The notes under the pieces: generated by a model | Seen by the model: only the letters and a program-made list of their open reading frames with translations | Told to the model about the DNA's origin: nothing | The model's database searches: none | Shown: positions 17,475 to 26,826 of the stretch, in pieces | How the letters are laid out: the number at the start of each line of letters is the position of its first letter | Numbering within the stretch: position 1 is the first letter of the stretch | Assembly (NCBI RefSeq): GCF_002368035.1 | Contig: NZ_AP018222.1 | Location: forward strand, 5,033,508 to 5,097,507 | Length of the DNA stretch: 64,000 bases | Origin: Nostoc linckia NIES-25 | GTDB lineage: Bacteria > Cyanobacteriota > Cyanobacteriia > Cyanobacteriales > Nostocaceae | Reading direction: 5' to 3' | Made by a program: the position numbers and the translations under genes

Positions 17475-19346
17475 TTACCAGAATTTAGTTACAGGCCAAG
17501 ACAATTCACAAATTGTTCCTTTAGAAGAAAGAGGTACTCGTTGAAATTTACCTTTGAGTTGCTTTGCTAAATTTCTAAACTGTTGGGTACCGTGACCTTC
17601 TCTAGATGAATTAACGCCCAAACCATCATCTATAATGCTCAAGGTGTACCAGCCTTCAGATGAAAAGCAAGTGACTTCAAGGCGAGTTACTCCTATGGCA
17701 TGTTTACCGACATTGCACAAAGCTTCTTCGAGAAATCGGCACAGTCCTTGCTTTTGTTCTATGCTTAAGTGCCGTTCATCTATAGGTTCAAAAGTACGGA
17801 TTTTAACTTTAATAGTTCTAAAGCAAGGAAAGTCTCGCGCTAAGGTATAACTATAAACTTGATAAAGAATTTCGTGTAAAGGATCTTGCAAATTTAATAC
17901 TAAAGTATTTCCTAAATAAAGACTACTGTCTTGAGTTGGCGGTTCTCGTTGTAAATAATCATAAATTCCTCGGAGTTCGTGGTTTAGTTTTTCAAGTTCT
18001 TTTTCGAGTTCTGGAAGTAATTGTTTGATTGGTAAATCTTGATATTTAACCATTTTTAAAACTTTAGCTAAACTTTGCAACGGCCCATTATGAATTGTTT
18101 CAAATGTGCGTTCAATAATATCTTGTCTAGCTTTAATTCCCGATCGCAATGCTTTATCGCATTGATATAAGGCAGTGAGTTCTATACCATTGATGGTTAA
18201 AACTATAATTGTAGGAATTACTGGAACCCACCAGCCCCAAGTTAAAAGCAAATAGCAAGTAACTAGTAAGCTAGAAGTTGTAGTAATGACAATGATGATA
18301 TTTGCTAAAGGAGATTTGCTCAATCGAGCGATCGCAATTCCTAAAAATCCCCAGGCAAAAATCCACAAATATTCCCATGCATCTGACCAAGTATTTAAAA
18401 GTGGTCTGTCTTCAAGTACGGCGCTGACAATTTGGCTAACAGCGTGTGCTTGGATTTCTACTGTATGAATTGACCTTTTTGTAGAATGGTTAGATGTAAT
18501 TGACGAAGTAGTTATCAAGTCTTTTCGGCTAGGGGAAGTTATGCCGATAATTACAATGCGATCGCGTAACCATTGAGAATTAAATTTATTACTTTTAATA
18601 TCATTTAAAGATATAGTTCTAAATCTTTTTTGACCGCTACGAAAATTCAGCAGTACTTGAACTCCAGTGACATCAGTTCGGACATAGCCACCAGAGTTAG
18701 GAAAGAGCTTTGGTAGTGCAGTATTACCAAACTCAATTGTAGCGCGATCGCTAATACTATTTTTGAAGCTAATGTTTTCACGAGCTAAATAAACTTCTGC
18801 CAAACGTAGAGATAAAGATAATTTTTCTCCTTGAGGTGTTGGTGTTATTAATAGGCTTCGTCTTAATTTGCCATCAGCATCCGTAATTCGATCGGCAAAA
18901 CCAATTTGTTCAAAAGTTAAATTGGGTGGCGGAGGAATTTGCATGGGCAATACTTTTTCTATGGCGATTAAATTTCTAATATTTTTAAAAGCTGCCAGCA
19001 GTTCTGTATGACCGGGATTAACCGGAAAATCTCTATAAATATCAAGACCAATAACTCTAGGTTGACACCTGTGTAGTTTCCATAATAGTGCTGCTAAATC
19101 TCTATCTGATATTGAAGAATTTATCAGGCGATCGTCTTGATTAATGCCAACAATTATAATTCGTTCATCTATAGGTTCCTCAGGGCGTAGACGCAGGAAA
19201 GTATCAAAAGCTAGCCACTCTAAAGATTGCATTGAACCGCTCAGACGAGCAACTATCACTAGCGCAATAACTATAATTCCTGGAAATATACCTACACGCC
19301 AAATACGAATTTCTTCTTTGATTATTTTCCAGAGCTTAGGCTGCAT
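17475..19346 (-). CDS. CHASE2-domain sensor histidine kinase (NarL-partner type)
   Basis: The product is a 623-residue membrane kinase. An N-terminal helix (about 18-35) is followed by a periplasmic CHASE2 domain (about 40-315: LEWLAFDTFLRLRP, IIIVGIN, RVIGLDIY, RIVIIGIT). Three membrane helices follow (about 325-390). The dimerisation domain has the phosphoacceptor in ETIHNGPLQ (His419), a variant of the HisKA_3 HDxxxQ box. The ATPase part retains EEALCNVGKHA and SIIDDGLGV. The response regulator gene lies just upstream on the same strand (about 110 bp), so the two likely form a two-component system. The signal is unknown. Confidence 0.9.
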   Translation of the reverse strand: MQPKLWKIIKEEIRIWRVGIFPGIIVIALVIVARLSGSMQSLEWLAFDTFLRLRPEEPIDERIIIVGINQDDRLINSSISDRDLAALLWKLHRCQPRVIGLDIYRDFPVNPGHTELLAAFKNIRNLIAIEKVLPMQIPPPPNLTFEQIGFADRITDADGKLRRSLLITPTPQGEKLSLSLRLAEVYLARENISFKNSISDRATIEFGNTALPKLFPNSGGYVRTDVTGVQVLLNFRSGQKRFRTISLNDIKSNKFNSQWLRDRIVIIGITSPSRKDLITTSSITSNHSTKRSIHTVEIQAHAVSQIVSAVLEDRPLLNTWSDAWEYLWIFAWGFLGIAIARLSKSPLANIIIVITTTSSLLVTCYLLLTWGWWVPVIPTIIVLTINGIELTALYQCDKALRSGIKARQDIIERTFETIHNGPLQSLAKVLKMVKYQDLPIKQLLPELEKELEKLNHELRGIYDYLQREPPTQDSSLYLGNTLVLNLQDPLHEILYQVYSYTLARDFPCFRTIKVKIRTFEPIDERHLSIEQKQGLCRFLEEALCNVGKHAIGVTRLEVTCFSSEGWYTLSIIDDGLGVNSSREGHGTQQFRNLAKQLKGKFQRVPLSSKGTICELSWPVTKFW

Positions 19347-19457
19347 AAGGTTTTCTCCTAGCCTTTAGCTATAAGTAATTATTTACGAGATTTTAATATT
19401 TAAAAGTATAATTTACTAAAAAATAATAACAAAAAGCCCTTAAATATTGATAACCAG

Positions 19458-20135
19458 CTAATCAATTAAACCTTCTTCTCTAGCCCGAATTTCAGTTTGA
19501 ATACGAATATTTTTCCCCTCATCAGGATAAACATTTAAAGCATCTTGTAGCTTACTCCAATAATGACGCACCATACGTTCAGATATACACATTCGTTCAG
19601 CAATAGTTTTGTCTTGTAATCCTTCTTCAAATGCTAAAGTCAATACTCTAAGCCACTCTGGTTTAAACTCTAATCCTGAATAAATTCCTTTAATATCTTT
19701 TGTATGAGTTAATCCCTGTAACGCCCAATCGACTCTAGTCAACATTTCTTGGGTAGAAAGACTTTTATCAGCAACTGTAAAACCTCCTTTATGGCTATCA
19801 ATGTCAGGTCTAATTCTCACTAATGTTCTGACATGAGCAGTTTGGACAATAATATTTAAATTAGGATAGTGTTTCATCAAAATTCTGAGTAGTTGAACGC
19901 CCGTATCAGGTCGCGCTGTGATTCCATAATTTTCTGGAATAGAAAGATCCATAACTACAAGATCTAGCTGTAAACTACTCACTTTATTAAGAGCATTATT
20001 AGCATTTATAGCAGTGACAATTTCAGCACTAGGATAATGTTTTTGTAAAATATCTACTGTTCCACTTAGAACTGATTCATGGTCATCAATTACTAAAATT
20101 TTCAGCAACGACTTTTCGGACATTTCTTGTTTCAT
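19458..20135 (-). CDS. response regulator with HTH output domain (NarL/LuxR-like)
   Basis: The receiver domain has the acidic pair Asp17-Asp18, the phosphorylation site Asp63 in LVVMDLS and a conserved Lys in VADKS. The C-terminal part (about 160-215) contains an HTH of LuxR type (DKTIAERMCISERMVRHYWSKLQDAL). The product is 225 residues and cytoplasmic. It is transcribed ahead of the CHASE2 kinase and is its likely partner. Confidence 0.88.
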   Translation of the reverse strand: MKQEMSEKSLLKILVIDDHESVLSGTVDILQKHYPSAEIVTAINANNALNKVSSLQLDLVVMDLSIPENYGITARPDTGVQLLRILMKHYPNLNIIVQTAHVRTLVRIRPDIDSHKGGFTVADKSLSTQEMLTRVDWALQGLTHTKDIKGIYSGLEFKPEWLRVLTLAFEEGLQDKTIAERMCISERMVRHYWSKLQDALNVYPDEGKNIRIQTEIRAREEGLID

Positions 20136-20252
20136 AATTTACAGCCTGCTGATTAGCTACATATTTAAAAAATCTTGATAACGATCTACCATAACTAATT
20201 ATTTTTATAAAAATATAAAGAAATATGTGAAATTAATCAATAAATATAATAA

Positions 20253-20912
20253 CTACCAATAAAAATGCCAAGTAATCCTGAGGTTATTGGTTTGACTAAA
20301 ACATTTACCTGAGGTTAGTAATCGAAAACTCTCACAAAGATAGTTTAATTCTGGGAGTCTAGAATGGAGAAAACATGTAGATACATTAGAATAAGTGATT
20401 TCTACAATTAATTTACCAATAGTCTTTTGTTCTTTTAAGTTGATATAAATTGATGTTAATGCCAAAACCTCTGCTAAAGTTATAGTCAATAACTCATTTA
20501 AAGCCGTTAATACAACCAGACTGCGTTCCGCTGGCTCATGCCGCCAATAAAGGGGCAAATCGATTTGAAAATATAACTGAGGATTGGATACTAGCCAAGG
20601 TTCTAATAAGTACTCAATAGCTAACGGAAAACTGTCTTGAAGGGATGCTGGAAATAAGCGATCGCTAAGTTGCACTAAAGAGTGATGAAAATTGTCAATT
20701 TGCTTTAAGGATTCTTGAATTTTATTATCTGATAAATTCAGATTATCCACTGTTAACAAATCTAAATTTCGACGTATGGTAAAAGATTCCTGTAACAAAT
20801 CATCGCGAATTTTTTCTGCTTCCACAAATAGTTTGATCGACTGTCTACCAGACCACCATTGCAATGAACGTTGAATTCTCTGATAAGATGTCAGAAACCA
20901 TACTAGGGACAT
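20253..20912 (-). CDS. degenerate histidine-kinase-like protein
   Basis: This 219-residue protein starts with a helical region (EAEKIRDDLLQESFTIRRNL) laid out like the dimerisation helices of NarL-type kinases but without the usual His box. A region resembling an ATPase domain follows (ALNELLTITLAEVLALT, LIVEITY) but the N, G1 and G2 boxes are not recognisable. It lies upstream of the response regulator on the same strand. It may modulate that two-component pair. The overlap with the short ORF at 20845 leaves the true N-terminus open. Confidence 0.55.
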   Translation of the reverse strand: MSLVWFLTSYQRIQRSLQWWSGRQSIKLFVEAEKIRDDLLQESFTIRRNLDLLTVDNLNLSDNKIQESLKQIDNFHHSLVQLSDRLFPASLQDSFPLAIEYLLEPWLVSNPQLYFQIDLPLYWRHEPAERSLVVLTALNELLTITLAEVLALTSIYINLKEQKTIGKLIVEITYSNVSTCFLHSRLPELNYLCESFRLLTSGKCFSQTNNLRITWHFYW

Positions 20913-21075
20913 AACGTAGACAATTCAAAGTATAATTTTCGTACACAAGCTCAGGCTCACATAATATTGTTATGTCAGCTATTTTAGTAGCATCAGAAAA
21001 AAGTTTTATGCAACCCACGGCATATTTAATCCAAAAAAATGCCAACGCGTACAAAATAATTGCCAAAATTACCAC
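20845..21075 (-). CDS. possible small membrane protein overlapping the degenerate kinase
   Basis: A 76-codon frame begins with a strong membrane helix (LAIILYALAFFWIKYAV) and overlaps the next gene by 68 bp in another frame. It could be a small membrane partner, or the N-terminus of the downstream protein separated by a frameshift. No family is recognised. Confidence 0.3.
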   Translation of the reverse strand: MVILAIILYALAFFWIKYAVGCIKLFSDATKIADITILCEPELVYENYTLNCLRYVPSMVSDILSENSTFIAMVVW

Positions 21076-21437
21076 GAGAATTTATCAATATTTTGTAATG
21101 TATCATTAGCAAATTTTAGATTAAATTTACTGTATTTGCTACATTTAAAAAAGACAAAATTCTCTTCCCTGAAATAAACACGGAAGAAGGAGCTATGATA
21201 GGTAAATACTAGAGATAGAGCAGAATTCAGAATTACTTATTAACAAAAAAGAAAAAAATGGTCAGCCGTCAGAATTGAGTTAGGTATCTTGTATAACTAC
21301 CGGATATGGCTTGCTTATCCGTAGCATTAGAAGCTGTGAAACGCCATACCTCTGTTGAAATTTAGTGGTCTAAAATTAGTAGCGGGTTGAAATGCTCTAC
21401 TAATTGATTCTGATTCCTGAATTTTGAATTCGTATTT
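21076..21437. other. intergenic region without a gene
   Basis: AT-rich spacer with short GAATTCAGAATT and GATTCTGATTCCTGAATT repeat fragments of the kind also found at 22850-22990 and 29151. No credible gene is seen. Confidence 0.55.
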
Positions 21438-22820
21438 TTAAATATCCGTGACTAATCTGGCTTTTCTCAGCATAAATTGTAATGCTGTCTCTTCTTGGGA
21501 GATAATATTAGCTTTTGCATTCATCCCTGATTGAATGTGACATTGAACTTTAGCATTACCAAATTTGAGCGTTTTCGGTTGAATTGTGGCTTCAAAATAA
21601 CCAGTATTGGTCTTGCTATCTACAGGTATAATTACATCTGGAGAAATGCTAGTAACAACACCTTCGAGAGTACCATAATCAGGATATGGGCAAGCGTCAA
21701 TTCGTAATTGCACTTTTTGACCAACTGCAACTTTTTGAATTTCTGCTGTGGGAATCATCGCTTTAATCACTAAAGCAGCATCCTGAGGAACAATTTCAGC
21801 AATAGATTCGCTAACACCCACAACTTGACCTGGGTTTCGCAAATTGAGTTTGAGAATTGTACCGTCACTGGTAGCGCGAATAATGCTGTTTTGGAGTTGA
21901 GTTTCAATTTGTTGAACTTCTTTTTGATATTGCTTGAGTTGGGTTTGCATTTCTACTCGTCGCTGCATTAAAGCTTGTTTTTCTTTGTTTAAAGTGGCGA
22001 TAGTTGCTTCACCTCTAGCAATTTCTTGGGAAACACGTTCTTCGGCGATCGCAATTTTTGCCATACTGGGATTGACTATAGCTTGGGCTGATTGTACTTT
22101 AGCTTTAGCAATTTCAATAGATATTTTTTCCGATTCGAGTATTAATTTAGTTTGTTCAACAACTAATTTTTTTTGCTCAAACTCCCGCCGACCAATTGCT
22201 CCAGTTTCTGCTAATTGTTCATAGCGATCGCTATCCATTTTCGCAAAGTCTAAATCTGCTTGAGCTTTTTGTAAATTTGCCTTAGCTTTTTGCAAACTAG
22301 CTTCTGAAATTAACAATTCACTTTGGGTAGAAACTTTTTGTTCTTGATACTCTCGTTGGTTGCGTGCCAAATCTGCTTTTGCAGAAACAATACCTCGCTC
22401 TATAAATCTTTTCTCAGCTAATATTTGAGTATCTAAAATTGCAATTTGCGACTCAATTTGAATTACTTGTACTCTACTTTGTTCGATATTGCTTTGGAGT
22501 TGACTTTTTTTGATTTGCAATTGTCGCGTATCTAAACTAGCAATGACTTCTCCTTTTTTGACAATTTGATTTTCTTTCACGAAAATATTTTCAACAGTTC
22601 CCTCCATTTCTGGTTGTACTAGCTTAGTATCGCCGATTGGACGAATAGTCGCAGCAGTTTCCACCATGACATTATATTGAATCCATGAAGAAAGAGCGAT
22701 CGCAGAACCAATAGTTCCAATAAGTAACGCTCCAGCTAAAGATGTCCAAGTACTAACAGGAGGAAGAAATTCATCCTTTTCAAGCGATGGTACAAACTTT
22801 TGATTATGGGTATAAAGCAT
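21438..22820 (-). CDS. HlyD-family membrane fusion protein of a peptide exporter
   Basis: This is the periplasmic adaptor linking an ABC exporter to the outer membrane. I start it at 22820, where AGGAG sits four bases before the ATG; an upstream in-frame ATG at 22850 lacks this. One N-terminal membrane helix is followed by a biotinyl-lipoyl-like half (ENQIVKKGEVIASLDTRQL), a long coiled-coil hairpin (about 85-290) and the returning lipoyl/beta-barrel part (TSDGTILKLNLRNPGQVV). It is the last gene of the island peptides-ABC-HlyD, 166 bp after the transporter. No TolC-type gene is present nearby. Confidence 0.92.
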   Translation of the reverse strand: MLYTHNQKFVPSLEKDEFLPPVSTWTSLAGALLIGTIGSAIALSSWIQYNVMVETAATIRPIGDTKLVQPEMEGTVENIFVKENQIVKKGEVIASLDTRQLQIKKSQLQSNIEQSRVQVIQIESQIAILDTQILAEKRFIERGIVSAKADLARNQREYQEQKVSTQSELLISEASLQKAKANLQKAQADLDFAKMDSDRYEQLAETGAIGRREFEQKKLVVEQTKLILESEKISIEIAKAKVQSAQAIVNPSMAKIAIAEERVSQEIARGEATIATLNKEKQALMQRRVEMQTQLKQYQKEVQQIETQLQNSIIRATSDGTILKLNLRNPGQVVGVSESIAEIVPQDAALVIKAMIPTAEIQKVAVGQKVQLRIDACPYPDYGTLEGVVTSISPDVIIPVDSKTNTGYFEATIQPKTLKFGNAKVQCHIQSGMNAKANIISQEETALQFMLRKARLVTDI

Positions 22821-22986
22821 ATTTCTCCTAATAATTAAATAAGTAGTCAAAATTCTGAATTCAGAATGAATTTTTTACAATTACCAGATTGAAGGCAAGA
22901 AGTATGAAAAATTCACTATCACACCAAATCTCAGATTTATTAGTAAACAAAACTTTAATTAGGAATTCTGACTCCTGAATTCTGAT

Positions 22987-25137
22987 TCAAGGTATTAAAA
23001 AGTCTATATGATCTCCTGGTTTTGTTCTCAAATCTTCCAAAGAACCTTGAAGCTTTAACTTGCCTTGGTCTAGCAATACAATCCAATCAGCCCGATTAAC
23101 TACCTTTGGGCGGTGAGTAATTAAAATCGTAGTTTTACCACAGCGATATTGAAACAATTTATCTAAAACTTGTGCTTCACTTACTGGATCGAGTCCACCG
23201 GTAGATTCATCTAAAATTAAAACTGGCGGATCTGTGACAATAGCTCTTGCTATTGCCAATCTTTGACGTTGCCCACCAGAGATGTTTGCACCAAATTCAC
23301 CTAAAACAGTTTGATATTTCTCAGGCAAATTATTAATAAATTCATCAGCTTCAGCTACTTGACAAGCTCTTACGATTTGCTCAAACGTAACATGCGGTGC
23401 GCCTAAGCGAAAGTTTTCAATAATCGAACGACTCCAAAAATGAGGCTCTTGGGGAACAAGGACAACCTGCTGACGTAGACAATCAAGAGAAAGGTCTTGA
23501 ATGTTATAAAGTCCAATACGAATATTGCCCGATTGCAGTGGATATAACCCAGCAATCAATTTCGCCAAAGTACTTTTACCACAACCAGATTTGCCGATAA
23601 TGGCAACAACTTTCCCACCAGGAATTCTTAAAGAAAAGTCATCTATTAAGTCAAGACGACCAGCATAGTGAAAGTTAATATTTGTACAAACTATATCAGC
23701 ACCACTGCGTATTTCAGCAAAAGCCTTTATCTCATCGTTCTCATTTTCAGCAGTGGCGTCTATAACTTCTGTGAGGCGTTGTGTAGCTGTTTTTGCCCGC
23801 GTAAATTCTTCGACAAAACTAATTAAAGTACTAATTAATCCTAGAAAATTACCATTCATTGAGTTAAAAGCAAGCAGCTGACCAATGCTGAGGTTTTCTA
23901 CGGGATTAATTACTAAATTACCGCCAAACCAGAGCAAAATCACACCACCAATACCCGCAACAAAGCCAGAAAAGGTATTATTGATAATCCCAATTTGGAT
24001 TGTACTAAATGTCACGTTAGCCAAACGAGAAAATCTACTTTGAAATTCGTCCCAAAATTGTGGTCTAGATGTGGTGGTTTTGAGAGTTAGAGCGCCCTTA
24101 AATGTTTCTACTAAAACTCCTTGTGTTTCTGCTTCTTGAACTAATAGTTCGCGAGTTTTTTGTCGCAAAGTCGGCTGGAATATTATGGTAGATATGCTCA
24201 TCATCATAGCAATAAATACAGCAACTACCGTGAGTTTCCAGCTATAAAAAACCATGAAGCTAAAAGAAATTACAGCAATGAAAAATTGACTTGGTAGAGT
24301 AATAATTAAGCTGGCAACTAACTGATTAATCTGGCTAATATCTCGCAGGCGACTGACAATTTCGCCGCTACGTCTGGCTTCGTAATAAGAGAGGGGTAAT
24401 CGTAAAATTTGCCGCCCAAACTCCAGAACTAAACTTAATTGCAAACGTTGGGCAAAGTGAGCAATTAAGTTAGATTGTACAAATGAAAGACTACGAGAAA
24501 TAACATTCATCACTACCACAGCGATCGCTACAGTAGTCAGTAATTTTGTATCGCCTCTAACCAACACATCATCAGTAAGAATTTGCAGTAGAAAAGGAGA
24601 AGCTAAAGATAGCAAACCCAAAGTTAAATTTAAAGGCAAAACTTGGGCTAAAATCGCACGATAATTCCAAACACGTTTGAAAAAACGCCAAAATCCGCCA
24701 ACTTTATCGTCGTCTTGAGCAAAAAAGCGTATTGGATCGGGTTCTAATAATAGTATTAACCAATCTGTCCAGCCTTCAGTTATCTCTTTTAAAGAAAGAT
24801 AACGCACTCCAACCGCTGGATCTGCAACTAAACATTTTTTGCCTTTCTTACCATATAAAACAACCCAATGATTCCCTTTCCAGTGAATAATTGCTGGTAG
24901 CGGTGCCTCATTCATTCGATTGAGAAGTTCCGGCGAAGTTTTCACTGGACGAGCATTAAACCCAAGTATTTCTGCTCCACGTTTTAACCCCAATAAAGTG
25001 GTTCCAAATTGTCCAGTACCTACCGCTTCCCGGATGCGGCTGAGAGTAAAAGTACGTCCGTAATATTTAGCGATCGCAGCAAGACAAGCAGCTCCACAGT
25101 CTTCTTTGCTATGCTGTTTCACAAACTGGTATTTCAT
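22987..25137 (-). CDS. C39 peptidase-ABC transporter (PCAT) for double-glycine peptides
   Basis: The product cleaves double-glycine leaders and exports the processed peptide. The N-terminal C39 domain has Cys14 (KEDCGAACL), His90 (NHWVVLY) and Asp106 (ADPAVG), so the peptidase looks active. Six membrane helices lie at about 160-445. The ATPase domain has Walker A GKSGCGKST (515-523), the signature ISGGQ (619-623) and Walker B VLILDE (639-644), with an intact H-loop (LITHRP). It is 716 residues, the usual family length. Four double-glycine peptide genes lie upstream on the same strand and are the obvious substrates. Confidence 0.95.
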   Translation of the reverse strand: MKYQFVKQHSKEDCGAACLAAIAKYYGRTFTLSRIREAVGTGQFGTTLLGLKRGAEILGFNARPVKTSPELLNRMNEAPLPAIIHWKGNHWVVLYGKKGKKCLVADPAVGVRYLSLKEITEGWTDWLILLLEPDPIRFFAQDDDKVGGFWRFFKRVWNYRAILAQVLPLNLTLGLLSLASPFLLQILTDDVLVRGDTKLLTTVAIAVVVMNVISRSLSFVQSNLIAHFAQRLQLSLVLEFGRQILRLPLSYYEARRSGEIVSRLRDISQINQLVASLIITLPSQFFIAVISFSFMVFYSWKLTVVAVFIAMMMSISTIIFQPTLRQKTRELLVQEAETQGVLVETFKGALTLKTTTSRPQFWDEFQSRFSRLANVTFSTIQIGIINNTFSGFVAGIGGVILLWFGGNLVINPVENLSIGQLLAFNSMNGNFLGLISTLISFVEEFTRAKTATQRLTEVIDATAENENDEIKAFAEIRSGADIVCTNINFHYAGRLDLIDDFSLRIPGGKVVAIIGKSGCGKSTLAKLIAGLYPLQSGNIRIGLYNIQDLSLDCLRQQVVLVPQEPHFWSRSIIENFRLGAPHVTFEQIVRACQVAEADEFINNLPEKYQTVLGEFGANISGGQRQRLAIARAIVTDPPVLILDESTGGLDPVSEAQVLDKLFQYRCGKTTILITHRPKVVNRADWIVLLDQGKLKLQGSLEDLRTKPGDHIDFLIP

Positions 25138-25426
25138 AGGTAAATTACTCTACATAATGACAACTAGTGCCGCACCGCAAAAAATTTAAACAATCGAAAA
25201 TTTAAGAATTTTAAATTTAATCAAAGGGGTACTAATACTATGAAATTTTGTCAGCCTCTTGTTATGTATTTGTAATGACTAAAATTTGATTTTGAGTTGT
25301 ATAGCACAAGCCTTGGTGGTTAGGACATTAACAGATGGTAAAAGTTAGACACGAAGCGACTTTTCACCCAGTCCCCAGTCCCTTGCTATAATTACTGAAT
25401 TCTTACCTGATAATAGTGAACAAAAG

Positions 25427-25458
25427 ATGACCCATATAATCGTATTATTTTGGGTCAT
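25427..25458 (-). terminator. hairpin between the peptide array and the exporter gene
   Basis: On the minus strand ATGACCCA pairs with TGGGTCAT over 8 bp, and the second arm is followed by CTTTTGTT. It lies 90 bp after the last peptide gene and 290 bp before the transporter start. A leaky terminator here would give more peptide mRNA than transporter mRNA. The stem is modest. Confidence 0.45.
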
Positions 25459-25546
25459 AAATGAAAAGTTTTCTATCAATTTTTGTTCAAGTTTATCGAT
25501 AATTTCATGTCAACGGTGCTGAGTTTTAGCCGAAGCTTGTGGTAAA

Positions 25547-25798
25547 TTATTTTAATCGATCTATTAAAAGATCGTTAATGTGATTCACATCTAAAGCCAA
25601 AAAAGCTAACCCACCAGTTGCAATCTCTTTAGAACTACCATAAGAACTAGCAGTGCTGCCATTTGGCCCAGAATAACTACTGCCGCTAAGAATATTTTCC
25701 CTGGCTATGTAAAAAGTAGTATTTAGGGCAAGATCGGCACCACCAACTACAACTTCTAGTTGTTCATCAGATAAATCTCTAAACAATTCGCCAGACAT
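25547..25798 (-). CDS. double-glycine leader peptide, array copy 4 (most diverged)
   Basis: The 83-residue precursor has a leader with LFRDLSDEQLEVVVGG and a predicted cut after the Gly pair at 19-20. The core shares the ENILSG, Ser/Gly-rich and GGLAFLAL segments with the other three copies but differs elsewhere and ends in a Leu/Asp-rich tail. It is closest to the exporter gene. The leader type is that of bacteriocin-like cyanobacterial peptides exported by C39 transporters. No modification enzyme is encoded nearby, so the product may be unmodified. Confidence 0.85.
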   Translation of the reverse strand: MSGELFRDLSDEQLEVVVGGADLALNTTFYIARENILSGSSYSGPNGSTASSYGSSKEIATGGLAFLALDVNHINDLLIDRLK

Positions 25799-25878
25799 AG
25801 CCGCAAACCTCGTAATTGAAATTCAATGAAATTTTATAATTATTTACGTGAGTTCATATTAGCTATAACAATATAGAA

Positions 25879-25919
25879 AGTTTAGTTTTAAGAATTAAAT
25901 TTAATTCTTTTACTAAACT
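25879..25919. repeat. hairpin between peptide copies 4 and 3
   Basis: AGTTTAGT and ACTAAACT enclose the perfect palindrome GAATTAAATTTAATTC. It occupies the same position as the larger hairpins at 26268 and 26693. Confidence 0.55.
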
Positions 25920-25969
25920 ATTTCCATAGAAATCACGTATTAGTTGATTACTGCTTTTACTTGCTCAGC

Positions 25970-26221
25970 TTAATGACCGTATTTTTTTGAAATATCAAGA
26001 ATCTCATCAGCATCCAAAGTTAAAAAAGCTATTCCAGCAGTTGTAATATCTGTAGAACTACCGTTGGAGCTAGCATCGCTACTATTAGCGTCGGAACTAC
26101 TTTCGCCACTGAGAACATTTCGGTCTGCATCGCAAAAAGTTGCATCGATTTGGAAATCAACACCACCAGCTACAACTTCTAGCTGTTCGTTAGATAATTC
26201 TGTAAACAATACGTTCGACAT
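25970..26221 (-). CDS. double-glycine leader peptide, array copy 3
   Basis: The 83-residue precursor has the leader LFTELSNEQLEVVAGG, cut after residue 20. The core begins VDFQIDATFCDADRNVLSGE, followed by a Ser/Asn/Asp-rich middle and TAGIAFLTL. It has a Cys where copies 1 and 2 have Tyr. A GAGG ribosome site lies about nine bases before the ATG, as in the other copies. Confidence 0.87.
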   Translation of the reverse strand: MSNVLFTELSNEQLEVVAGGVDFQIDATFCDADRNVLSGESSSDANSSDASSNGSSTDITTAGIAFLTLDADEILDISKKYGH

Positions 26222-26267
26222 AGTTAGAAACCTCGTAGTTTTGATTTGAAAATTTCAAAGATTAGTA

Positions 26268-26365
26268 ACGTGAGTTCGCGATCGAAAAGTTAAAATTTGA
26301 TTTGTGAGTATTAGAGTTCAAATCTCTAAGTTTTTTTCATCAAACTATTTTCAGCGAACTCACGT
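26268..26365. repeat. inverted repeat ACGTGAGTTCGC between peptide copies 3 and 2
   Basis: ACGTGAGTTCGC and GCGAACTCACGT are perfect 12-bp complements about 74 bp apart, with partial pairing inside. The same layout recurs at 26693. It could be a processing or attenuation signal in the polycistronic RNA. Confidence 0.65.
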
Positions 26366-26402
26366 ATTAACCCATTGACTTTTCTAGTTGGTTAACCTAA
26401 TA

Positions 26403-26645
26403 TTAGTGCCCTTCTATAGTAGGAAGTTCATGAGATCCTAAGGCTAAGAAAGCTAGACCAGCAGTTTCAATCTGTGTAGAACTACCGTTAGAACTAGCAG
26501 CGCTACCACTAGGATCGGAACTGCTTTCGCCACTGAGAACGTTTTCTTTTGCATCATAAAAAGTTGCATCGATTTGGAAATCAACACCACCAGCTACAAC
26601 TTCTAGTTGTTCGTTGGACAATTCTGTAAACAATAAGTTCGACAT
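26403..26645 (-). CDS. double-glycine leader peptide, array copy 2
   Basis: The 80-residue precursor has the leader LFTELSNEQLEVVAGG and a core starting VDFQIDATFYDAKENVLSGE, then a Ser-rich middle, TAGLAFLAL and a His-ending tail. It is almost identical to copy 1, differing mainly in a few residues of the middle and the tail, which suggests a recent duplication. Confidence 0.88.
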   Translation of the reverse strand: MSNLLFTELSNEQLEVVAGGVDFQIDATFYDAKENVLSGESSSDPSGSAASSNGSSTQIETAGLAFLALGSHELPTIEGH

Positions 26646-26692
26646 AGCTAGAGACCTCGTAGTTTGGATTTGAAAAATTTCAACGATTAGTA

Positions 26693-26789
26693 ACGTGAGT
26701 TCGCGATCGAAAAGTGAAAATTTGATTTATAAGTATTAGAGTTAAAATCTCTAAGTTTTTTCATCAAACTATTTTCAGCCAACTCACGT
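26693..26789. repeat. inverted repeat ACGTGAGTTCGC between peptide copies 2 and 1
   Basis: ACGTGAGTTCGC faces GCCAACTCACGT, with one mismatch to a perfect stem. It is the counterpart of the element at 26268, at the same offset from the neighbouring gene. Confidence 0.6.
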
Positions 26790-26826
26790 ATTAGCCCATT
26801 GGCTTTTCTAGTTGGTTAACCTAATA

